Assembly (NCBI GenBank): GCA_949752735.1
Contig: OX457044.1
Span: 17,860,185 to 17,924,184 of the forward strand
DNA length: 64,000 nucleotides
From: Lumbricus terrestris
Taxonomy: Eukaryota > Annelida > Clitellata > Crassiclitellata > Lumbricidae
Reading direction: 5' to 3'
Part shown: in pieces, positions 1 to 12,429 of the stretch
Layout of the letters: every line of letters begins with the position of its first letter
How positions within the stretch are numbered: position 1 is the stretch's first letter
The notes under the pieces: generated by a model
Database searches by the model: none
Seen by the model: only the letters and a program-made list of their open reading frames with translations
What the model was told of the DNA's origin: nothing
Program-made: the position numbers and the translations under genes

Positions 1-436
1 CAAACTTTTTGGTTATTTGCCCAAAAAATTATTTTAGAAATAGTTTTCTGCAATAATCTAACAATTGGATAATATTGACCTTGCTCTAGTCATCGCATGA
101 ACTAAGACCTAGTGCTTTCCTAATCAAGTAGGAATAGAATTTAATAAACCAGTCTACCAACCAAACTTTGTTGTAGAAACAACATAGTTTCACAGACCAT
201 TCAATCAGAACATTCTGTTTTGATGAAACGTTATAACAGTTCTATGCATCAAGCTATCTGCCTAAGAATGTTATCGGCCGTGGATTTGAAGACACAGAGA
301 ACAGATGAAGGTCCTATAGTATAATATCAACACAATGTCACTGGCAGCTAACAATGCTGTAAACAAACTCAAAAACACAACTAAGCAAAAAACAAAGAAC
401 AAACAATAAACCAATAAGAAATAACCAAAAATCAAC

Positions 437-658
437 TTGCATCTGTCTGGCGAGCTCTCTTTCACGTGAGCACGCCGCTTCTTTCTCCTTCGCCAGCTGA
501 TCTCTCAACTCTTCCGTCATCTGGACGTATCTCTGAGCCGCTCGTTCGTCGGCCACCATCAACTCCGCCTGATGTGTGGCCTTGATCTTGTTCAGCTCGG
601 CTTTGTGCTGGCCGATCAGTCGCTGCAACTCTGGTTCAAATCCCTTGACGGTCATTTC
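437..658 (-). CDS. CEP131: CEP131 exon 13, coiled coil (last exon inside the window)
   Basis: Acceptor TTCAAACAG, 74 codons. It begins EMTVKGFEPELQRLIGQHKA and includes ADERAAQRYVQMTEELRDQL, closely matching the vertebrate protein. The donor chosen is GTTGAT after ...ARQMQ, a weak match to consensus. Later exons lie beyond base 1. Confidence 0.9.
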
Positions 659-3600
659 CTGTTTGAAAACAGCAGACACAATTGTTAAATATGATGGAAT
701 TGCTGAATGAGAGATTTAAATTCTGAATATCTTTGCATATCTTAAACCTTTACCGACCACAGTGCAGTTAATGTTTTGGGAAATCCTATACCTCGACGGG
801 TAAAGGGTTAAACCTTTACCGACCACAGTGCAGTTAATGTTATGGGAAATCCTATACCTCGACGGGTAAAGGGTTAAACCTTTACCGACCACAGTGCAGT
901 TAATGTTATGGGAAATCCTATACCTCGACGGGTAAAGGGTTAAACCTTTACCGACCACAGTGCAGTTAATGTTATGGGAAATCCTATATCTCGACGGGTA
1001 AAGAGTTAAACATAACATTGGAGATTTCCAAAGTCTCAACAGAAAAGCTTGCTATAAGTTTAAAACAAGCGAGTCCAACAATTTTTCTATCACATGCCTA
1101 GAGTAATACACATTGATAACTCTTAACCACTCAGTGACAAGAAGCATTAGTTTTCCATACAATCCAGTATACGCTCATCAATGAAGCGCTAAACCATTTT
1201 CAAATTCTGTTTGCCTAACCTGAAATGGAAAACAGAATGGAATCTTCCTTGCCCAATGCTTATTAGTTTACATCAAGCCATGCATGCTTTAAAGGTAACT
1301 CAGCTTTGCTGTTTATTTTGTGTATCTAAACCAATACCCTCTCTCAACTTTAAAAGAGATCTTCTACATCAATTATGAAGACTGAAGAAAAGTTTTGGAT
1401 CACATATCTTGACTAATTAAAGTCTTTATCGATTGCAGATAATATCAATGGCACCTCAAACAATTAACAGCAAAAGATTGCTTTAGAAATTTTCTTAAAT
1501 ACAAGGAGACAGTCAGTGCTTAATATAATACAGATAAAATACAGCTCTATTTAATCCAACTGAAAGCATCACAAAAGACATAAAATTTCATGTAATCAAA
1601 AAGGTCTTAGGAAGACAACAGGGACAAAATTAAAAACTTAGCAGAAACACGTGGTCAGATTAAAATCAACGGCTAGAGAGAAACACACGACATAATTTAA
1701 TTATATGACTTGAAACATGGGATTTAACTGAAGAGGTGTTTTGAAAAAGAAAAAGAAATTCCATGCCTTGATTTTCTTTGTCTCGTCTTTAACCCATTTC
1801 TCTCTCCGCAGTTTGTCTGTCGCTGAGTGCAGATCTGTCAGCTTCTTCACCTCAATGGCATGACTAACACAACAACAAATACATAACTCATCATTTCATC
1901 TGCACCATTTCATAGCATCAGATAGTAGTAGTCAAATCGTATGAATACAACAAAATACATGCTCACATGAATCACATGATCTCACTGTCCCGGTAGCAAG
2001 GATTGCTTTTACCAAAACTCGAGCTTGCCTTCATTGGTCCTGCACTTTTAAATCAGTTCTCTCCATTGACACGTTCTCTGTTATTAACTAGTTCGAAGCA
2101 CATCTTTTCACTGTCTCAAAACCATTTTATTTTCCCTGGGTCTATCGCACTGGGAGCACCTCTGAAGGGTGTGCACTGTGAGAGGGCTGAGAGGCATTCT
2201 ATAAAATTATAGATACAATGCAATAATTTTTTATAGCTAAAAGCATTACAAAAGACAAACTGAAGTTTGATAACGTCCTCCCTACACAGTTCAGGATTGC
2301 ACTTTGATGCACACAAACATTCAGAGTGATTAGCAGACCAGAAGAGTTATCAGTTTAGAGTGAAACAGGACGATAGTAAACATGAAGAAGAAGAGAGTTC
2401 CAGAAGGAAGAATCACCCACTGTGAATTTGGCGCTGGCCAAAAGCAAGATGTGCGCACGTAACAACATACTTCACAGTTCCTCTAATCAATCTGCTAACA
2501 TATCCTACTAATCAGCTAAAGAGTGACTGGATAATGTGGATATTTGTATCAGTAATCAATGCTAGTCTATGGCAATCTAAATGCATGCAAACCTCTATTG
2601 ACATCGAAATTGCTGGAATTTTATCCAACCAAAACCAGATACACGAAGTGTCGAAGTTCACTTAAATAGCAATGAATCCAATTCATTCACAACAAGGATT
2701 CATATAGTGCACCTTCAAGGCGACTACTCAGGAGCGCTCCAACACCAGTATGGCTAAAAAGGACAGTTTTTAGATGTGCATGGAAAGAGTGGGACCTGGG
2801 AACAAGAGTAGCGACAAAGGAAGTATTATTATTATTGTGGAATCACGTTGTGCCTGTGTATAAAACGATTCAACAAACAATCAACAACCTATCCTCCATT
2901 GATTTGATCTTGTCGCGTGATGTCTGCGTGACTGTGATCAGCTGCTTCTGCAGCGTGTCGTACTTTTCGGCCCACTGCTTCTTATCTTCAAGCAACTGGA
3001 AAACAAAACCAAAAGACTAGAGAAGAGAAGAAAACATAGCGGCTCATCCTTCTTAAACTTATATTCAAACAGCTGGTAACTGTTTTGTATGTGTCGTTCA
3101 TTGCAGCTGGTGTTTATCTGTAAATGATGAAGATGACTGACTTATAACAATTTAAAAAAGCAGTTAAATGATGACTTGATGAGTTGTCAGATAAAATCGC
3201 ATAATGAATTTCTAGTGCTGCGACAGCATCATTGCATGTCGTGCAATATATAGGAATTAAATCAAAGTTAAGAAACCATCAAATAAAAAATACACACTTT
3301 TTAATACATAACTTAATACATGGCCACGAGCAATTGTGAGCACAGGACTTGCTCAAAGCCCTTAAACAGTAACTGCGCGTGAAAAGGCTTGAACCCAATA
3401 CTCCTTAGGTTAAAGGCCACATACTCTAACAAATCGGACATCGCGAAATACAAGGAAAACCACAAGGTCTAACCATGCACGACATTGCACGTAACAAAAT
3501 TCAAAATAAATAACAAAATAACTTTAAAGTTGCCTGAAACTGCTGAAGCAATGTCAAGTATTCAAGTATCTAACAATGTCAAGTATTCAAGTATCTAACA

Positions 3601-6600
3601 ATGTCAAGTATTCAAGTATCTAACAATGTCAAGCATTCAAGTATCTAACAATGTCAAGTATTCAAGTATCTAATAATGTCAAGTATTCAAGCATCTAACC
3701 TGGTCGATCAAGACATTGCGTCTTGATAATTCAACGTCGAACTGACCCCGCTGCGAGTCGACCCGCTTCTTCATCTCCGATTCCGTTTCCTTAGCATAAC
3801 GCACCGTAAGATCACGCTGTTGATTCTGTTAAAATGAATAAAACATCCATCTCATCACTTACTGATATGACCAGTTCTGAAGGAGTCCAGAACATATTAG
3901 ACTAACTTGTGTACTCTCAGAGTACGAGTGACACTTGTCACCAATACAACCAGAACTTGAGAATTTCATGAAAGTGTATGCTAGGCAGAACACATTGGTC
4001 AAGCCTTGCATTGCACTATCTCTGGATCCAGTACTTTGTGATTTGTCCATTGCTAGTTCAAGTGTCAAAATGGAGTAAATAGTACTTCAATTAAGTCCTA
4101 CTACATGACACGGGACTCTACTCGCTACTGTCTGGAAGTCAAATAAATAAACAACAAACTCACAACTACATCGAATGACATTTTATCAATTTTCAGGGTT
4201 CTATCAATTGGTATAATTAACAGGCGCCAATTAACAGTGCTAACTGCTGTCCTTTAGAACTAACAGCACTGCAGCAGGCAACTCTCAATGAAACTCGAAC
4301 ACATGTGGGGCGCGGTGGTGTAGTGGTGGCGTCGTTGCCTTGAAGCCAGAAGGTTCGAGATTCGAATCCACCTCAAGTCGCCGCGTAGGGACCTTGGGCA
4401 AATGGTCAAGTTCTTCACTCGCAATTGCTCAGCGCTTCTGCGTGAAACTCCAATGCAGTGTCCGCTCTGCAGTCGGGAGCGCCTCTGATTAGTGAGCTTG
4501 AAGGGGCGCTATAACATGCTCACATACAAACGACAACACATCAATCGATGACAAAACTTCAAATATTAACAATTATTACAGTTAAATTACAGTGACAGAT
4601 GGTAGAAACTCCGATTTATTTCCGGGAACTCACCAGCGCCTTCTCCAGGGTCTGTACTTTCCGCTTTCTATCATCCAGCTCAAGTTTGAGCTTCAGCATC
4701 TGTTGCGTGACCTCGGAAGCAGTCTGCGAAGCCAGCTCCATCTGAGCAATTTCTTCGCTCGATGGAACGAGCAACACTGGCTTATCCAGAGTCTCGTTGA
4801 CTTTCTGTAGCTCCTGCAAATAATAATAATAATGATAAGTTATATGGCGCTGTAACACAGTCATGCTGCTGCAAGGGCACCTTACAAATTCCAGAGCTAA
4901 ATCAGTTTTTCTTTTGCCACTAAATTCTCCACTAAAATTAGTATAAATGTCCAGCTATTACTATTACTAAATAAGAAATCAGAATTAAACACAAATTAAA
5001 ACAAAATTGATTGTTTAATAACAGTTTTCATAGGCACTGGGAACTTAACGCTTTAAGGAAGTTTTGCATTCGCTTCACAGTTGCATTTACTCCACTGCTG
5101 TCATTAAAGCGTTAAAGAATATTTATGAAAAGAAATAACCGTCATTAACCCTTTGAACCCGACGGGCCGGTTTTCCGGCCCGCTATCCATAGAGTTACAG
5201 GAGCTCCGAGTTCAAAGGGTTAACCAGTTAAACTGCCAAAACTTTAAGAAGCAATAACTTTGATTGAACTGATCTCGGTTATGCTGAAAAGGAATTCCAA
5301 ATCAGCCGAGCTCTGAATTTTTGACAAGTAAATGGCGCACATGTATGAAATTGTTAAGAATCAGAATCAAGACGCAGTCACATCAATAGTCAGAAAGTAG
5401 GTCTGCTGGAGCAGAGACATCACCCATGATGGACAAGTCAACTGAGAAATATCCACCCATCAATATACCATAACAAAAGCCTTAACCAGTTTTTTGAAGG
5501 AAGGAAAGAAGAAAGGAATAGATGCTAACAACTTCGCAAAAAAGAGTGCAGCAAATGATCTCAATATTTTTTGGTCATTCCTCCTCTCAAAATACGTACA
5601 AGTCTTAAAATTTGTAATGATTTTTGAAGACCAACCAGATCTATGTCAGTCAATCTCTCATTGGCCTCCATCCTCTCGAGGTAGTTCATGATGTTTGACA
5701 ACTTCTCCTCGCTGAGAAGTCCGCTCTGTGCAACATTGTCCTTAGACGTGTTGGATCGAGACCTCTCGTCAGAAGGACCATTCTCAACAAAATCGCTCTG
5801 ATATTCATTCTTCTCCAGTTCATCCACTACATCAAATGATAATAATGATAACATCCGTTTATAGAATTCATCCACTACATCAAATGATAATAATGATAAC
5901 ATACGTTTATAGAATTCAAAAAACAATACGATTACGTGAAATAGTAGGAACACGCAATAACATGTTAAACAAAAGTCAATTACATAAATGTGTGACAGCC
6001 TGTTATCTGCTGATCAATCCTACTGCTGCACATTTGAACATAGCGGTAATGTGAATCTGAGGTGTGGATAGCTATAGTCAGCCGCTAGGAGAAGATCCAT
6101 TTATCAATACCTAAGAGCTTGAAAGCCAAGGATACTATTTCATGGGGCACGGTGGTGGATTCGATGCCTTGGAGACAGAGGATTCCAGGTTCGAATCCAC
6201 CTCAAGCCGCCACGTAGGGGACCTTGAGCAAGTCCTTCACTCTCAATTGCTCGTGTGCTTTGGTGTGAAAATGTGATGCAGTGTCCCCACTGTAGTCGGG
6301 AGCACTTCTGAGTAGAGAGCCTGAAGGGGGTGCTATCGCAAATGCGATAAATAAGGTGATTTTAACCAGTTTTTTTAAGGAAAGAAGCGTGCAATCAAAT
6401 GACCTCAATCATATTTTCCAGCCATATCTCATCTCATACTTTGCACAAGTCTCATAAATTCTAATAATTTTTACGTCATTTCCTTATTTCATTCAACGCA
6501 TCATTTTACACGCTCACAATCAGATTTCGCATATCGTACAACAGCCAATTTATTTATTTATCCATTTCTATAGCATCCCTTCAAGCTCACTACTCAGAGG

Positions 6601-9600
6601 CGCTCCCGACTACAGCGCGAACACTGCATCGGAGTTTCACGCCGAAGCGCCTGAGCAATTGCGAGTGAAGGACTTGCTCAAGGTCCCTACGTGGCGACTT
6701 GAGGTGGATTCGAACCTAGAACCTTCTGGCCTCAAGGCAATGATGCCACCACTACACCACCGCGACCCACAATGCATCCACGAGAATTCTACTCACGCCA
6801 ATCGAGTCGACTGGACGTCTTGTTCTTTCCGCCTGCCTCCGATTCTTCGTCGGCGTCGAGTTTCTTCAGCGTTTCTAGTATATCGTCGATCGTGGTTTTC
6901 GTTCGATTTTGATTTGTTGCGGAGGTTGATTCAGCACCGTCTGGTTTAACTGATTCACCATCACCAACCCTTGATTCACCAGTGTCTCTCTACACACACA
7001 ACAATACAACCATTGTTGGACTGGGAGTGCTTCTGAGTAGATTACCTTGAAGGTGCACTATATAAAAAGTCAATAATAATAATAATAATAATAATCTAGT
7101 AAAAAAACTGCTGCAAAAAACCTGGAATGTTCCAACTATAATTTGAATTAAGCGAAAATACAATTGATAAACGTAAGTAGCAGCAAATAAATATAATTTT
7201 CCATTATCAACATCAGCAAAATATCAACTATTTTAGAATTGTCCACAAGTAAACTGAGCTGAAAAACTTATAATAAGCCCATTCTCTGTATATTGCAACA
7301 TGATCTAACAAAACATTTATATAACATCACTTTTCAAGCACCTCTCACAAGCACTTCACTTTGGACGTTATGTCCACGTTCTTGCAAATGAAGTCCCACA
7401 TTCCGACCTCCTAACAAGAAATGGATTCATTACCCTACACTTACTAACGCATGTTTTAGCCTTAATATTCGTTAAAATCACTACACTATATCATGACTTC
7501 TATAATAACAATAACAATAATGATGACAATTTCTATGACGCCGTAACACAGCACATCCCGTTACAAGGGCACCTCTACAAACACAAGAAGTGTCATTTTG
7601 CGTTATATTTCGATGTCGTATTGCACATTTGAGTAATAAATAATAAAGGTTATAATTATCACCTATCAAAGCATATACACTTACTTATCTACTTCTAAAA
7701 TCAGCAACCAATCAGAACGAAGCATCAAGCAATTAATTAACTGCAGGTTCAGCAACTACGCCATCTAACCTGACTCTGACTGCCCCTTCCACCTTCCGTC
7801 TGCTGACCCGTTGAACTTCCCGGTCGCTGTCGCAGGTCCTGATTCGACGACGTACTCGCCATCTGATGTGAATTCGATCGGTATAGCTCCATCTTCTTTA
7901 TGTTGGACGACTTATGTGAAGATGCTTTCGAGACTTTGCCATTCGCCTGCAAGAACGAAATCTCCTCCTCTGCAACTTTCTGCTGGAACTGTCGCTTCTC
8001 TTCACGCCTCTTCTGCAGATCCTGAAACAGCAGCAAATTATTATTTTTAAAACTTTTGGCAACAGTGCATTGAAAGAAGGATCATTCATTCATTCATTCA
8101 TTGCATTTCTATAGCGCCCCTTCAAGAAACTACTCAGAGGCGCTCCCAGCCCAACCACGAACAAAAAAAGACTTGAGAGACTTGTAGAACCTAGCCGGAT
8201 GGACCACAAGTAGAGAGCGAAGCGTAACCGGGAGGTCGTTCCAGACAGTAGGCCCCACGAACGAGAAAGCACGGCACTGCTTAATAGCCAAGCGAGCCCG
8301 CGGGACCAGAAGCTCACCCCTAGCTGAATAGCGTGCATGACGAGCTGCAACGTCAGAGACTGGACAGCAAAGATCACGCAAGTATGACGGAGCACAGCCA
8401 AGGACACAGCGAGAGACCACAGCAGGATGTCAATTACGATAATTTATGTGCAGATCGGCAGAAGTCTATTTAAAATTTATACCTAAAAACAACAAAAATT
8501 GAATTCGTTGCCGTTATTTTATAAAGAGATGTGTAACAAAAATAGTCAGACTGGAATGGAATGCAACAAGTATGCAAGATGGCAGTGTACACACCAAAGT
8601 ATGGCGACTGGAAAATAATTCTTGTGGGCTTTCCATTTTCCCCGCTCGTGAACTGCTATCCGACAGCGTCGTTCATTCTCTGTTGCTGGTCCTACAACCT
8701 GTTGCACTGCGCTTAATTCCCAGGGGTCACTCAACTCTGTTCCTTAACAACCTAAAAACTGTTTTATTTAGCCGTGGTTGGGCCAGAAGCGCTTCTGAGT
8801 AGCCTACCTTGAAGAGGCACTATATAAAATTTCTGAAGTAAATAAATAAATAAAACACAGTGCACAGTATATAAAAAAACTTTCAATATCAATAAAGAAG
8901 TTGCTTGACCACCCTGCTTTTAAAAACTCCCCAACTTCAGGTTTTTTCGGACAAATTTAGATTTAAAAATGGTTCATCTAAAACTCAATGACTTTGACAA
9001 TGATTTCACTCAATTAATACTTTACGCAATACGATAAAGGCACTCCAGAAGTTGTTAAGATAATAAATAGAATAGAATTTATAAATCACTTGACAAATTC
9101 TAAGCGATTAGCCAATTAAGCATGATCCATCCTGCTTAGATAACAAAGAAAGCGAATAGCAATTTGCTTGATCTATTTTGATTAGTAAACAAAGAGGTTA
9201 GATAAGTCACTAGCCAAATTCTACCTGAATAGCAATTTGCCTGGCCTGTCTCGCCTTTTCCTCCCTTGCCTTCTTCCTGTCCGTGTCTCTGCTCAGCTCC
9301 TTTCCTCTGTCGATCGCCAACGCCATCTCGCGTTCCTGTCGCTTTCCCTCCAGCAACCGCTTCACCGTGTCCTCCGCATTTCGACGCTTCGTACGCCAGC
9401 GCCGGAAACAACGTTGGATCTTAATGGCGCTCATGCTGCACGTCTTTATGTAGTCTTCGGCGAGGTTTGTGCTCGTCTTCTGGCGCACCTGATTCACCGG
9501 GGTCTTGTGCTTGATGTTCTGGTACGCATTCTCCATGCTCCGTAGTGGAGCCTTGTTCCCAGACAGCAATGCCTGCGATGTCATGTTGTTGGCTACTCCG

Positions 9601-12397
9601 TTCGATTGGAGCTTTTGTGCGCTCGAAGCAGGATCTTGAGCGGATGTGGTATTGCGATCAGATTTGAAGTTTTGATTCTGTGCGTCTGTGTCCCTTGCCT
9701 CGACCGCTAGTGCTCCCGTGCCGAACCGGCCGCTGGAGTAGAGTGCGTCGTAGTTGGTGTTCTTTGCGCTGTGGGGATCGGTCTTGCTTCTGGCGCTTGG
9801 GACGTTTTCGTTATCGGACAGTTCCAGGTCGTCGACGGTCGAGACGGTTCTCGCACTGACTGGTTGGAAAACGCTGTGCGTAAACTGACTCTGGGCTTTT
9901 GTCTGCGATCGATAAACAGATTTCCATCAGTTTTAATAAATTTGACCATTATGAAAATTAATGTTCAAAACAGGTCATTCTAGAGTGAAAGATAGATCAA
10001 CAACTCCAATTCGCATGGGTGCCATTGCTGCAGGGGGCAAAACTACAATCACAACTTTCGGGACTAAAGATTACTATAATCTCTAAATTTCTAAAGTTTT
10101 GTTCATTCGAATTGTCAAAGAGGCATCCTGTTCCATATTCAAAATACAATGTAAATACAATTTGACATTGTCTCCTCTCTCCTCACAAAGACATGCACTT
10201 TCAAGTTCGACAACCAATAAAAGCCTTAAGCAGACTAGAAGAGGTAAGTTTCAAGAGCTTAGTTTTAAGTTTAGAAGAGAAGCCATGCAATTGTTAGTAT
10301 TCTCTGTCCAGTCAGCATTATTTACAATTGCAGTTTTGGTCTGTTACTATTTGTCCCATGTAAGACCCACGAGAGACAAAATCAAAGGACTAGGCAAGAA
10401 GTACACGCAATGCACCAGCTTATTGACGAGTGCTGCATCGTGCTACAGAAGATCACAAAATTTAAGACTGTTTACAACTTTACATGCTAAACACACATTG
10501 GCTCATTGGTCCTGCACTTTTGAATCAGCTCGCTCTCCATTGATACGTTCTTCGTTACTAACTGGCACCCGAAGCACATCTTTCCGCTGTCTCAAAACTA
10601 CTTTCTGTTATCTCGGTCTTCGCACTGGGAGCACCTCTGATCGGTGTGCACTGTAAATTTGTAGACACGATACAAAGAGCCACATTTAAGATTTAGCTTG
10701 CCAAAAATATTTATGGTGGCTGGCCTACCAATCCCCTCCTAGACCCTTCGCCACTTCACTCAGATGCCTTCAGCACTTTGGCCTTTCACTGGATGCAAAA
10801 GATTGCCAGTAAAGATTTGACACTCCGCATCAAACAGTTGAAGGTCTTCCCACTCTAAGCAAAAACTCAAAATGAAAGAGAACGAGAATCGCACACCATT
10901 GCATTCTTCGTGTTGGACTTTACGGCTCGTTTTGGTTGGATGATCTTCGGCTGGTGAGGACTTTCAAAAAAGTCCAGGTAATCGCTCCTAAAAACACACA
11001 CAATTATCTTGAACACAGCAATGAACTACGAACCAGAAAACAATACAAACAAGGAATTAACAACATGAATTTGCAAACTGTTTTAAAATGCAATTGCCTG
11101 GATCTGTAAGACAGTTACATGTGCATTGACTTTGTGAGTTAATTAAAATGTGGCATATTACAGCCACATGTGCAGTGATTTTGAGAGACTTTAATTAAAA
11201 TGCGGTATATTAACGTTATAATGAGAAAAAGGAACATGAACTAATCAAATCAATTTCAAGTCATAGCCAAACTGCTGCGTGCCAAAATACATATACCAGT
11301 ATGCATTAGGTTTCTATTGCCTATTGACTTGCACGTCTCATCCATGCATTACATTATACAAGCAATTAAGAGAAAAAGTGCTGGAGAAGGATTAGGCATA
11401 GAAGGAGGAGCAGAAATTTTTGATCAGTCATGATACAAAATTTATAACAAAATGTAAATAACAAAAGCCTTTTGCAAGTACGCAAAATATACTAGATTTA
11501 TGCTAAAATTATTATATGATGAAAACTGTGATGAATGAGATAAAATGTATTTCGTAATTTAAGACTTTGTTAAAACGTAAATGACAATAGATCTATGCCA
11601 AAATGTAAACGACAAATATACCTTGCGCTTGGTTTGTTGGTGATCATTTTGGTGTTTGTGTCTCCTATTTCGCTATGAGATCCTTGTCTAACTGACAAAC
11701 TCCCAGCAAAATCTACAGCAAATTAAACAGAAATTCAGTTTAGGCAGAAATGAAAATGACAAGTTCTGGATACAACATAGAGTACAGACAAAAGTTGGAA
11801 TAAGGCAGCCATAGAGACACAGCATGAAGGAGGTCTGGACATCACACACTGATCATCTTTAACAGGGCAAGACTCGTAGCAGTGTCATCACCACAGTTGG
11901 GAGACCGGCTCTTGACTCCGTAGGTAGGAAATATAATAATATTTAGCAATAAAACTAGCAACAATAATATTAAATGACTGGAAACCTCCCTGACAGCTTC
12001 ATGGTTCAAATCCAATTTAGTCAGTTTCATACGACAGAGATTTCACGTACCAGGAGAGGTCAAAGCTGAGGTGCAGTGAATTAGCCGCTGTGTCAGCAAA
12101 TACTGTTTTAAACGGCTAGAAACAATTGACCTGTATACTCACTTCTTGCTCTTTCTGCTTGAGCAGTCGATCCATCTCTGCTTTTCTAAAAACAAGCAAT
12201 CAAAACTATTGTCATTTAAAAAATGCAAAGAATATATGATGTCATTTTGAGTGTCATAAATTCTATAATTTCTTACTTCATTCATATAATTACTACTGCT
12301 GCGGCTACTACTGCACAAATGCTACTACTAATACTATCTGCGCCTCAGATTCACATTTCGGTGTGACCTTGTGCGTCTTATGAATTTATTTAATAAC

Positions 12398-12429
<32 letters not shown>

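Noticed and set aside
10099..10656. Plus-strand open frame of 185 codons in a CEP131 intron
   Set aside because: The last third is LINE tail in the wrong reading, there is no conserved motif, and it lies inside a well supported minus-strand gene.
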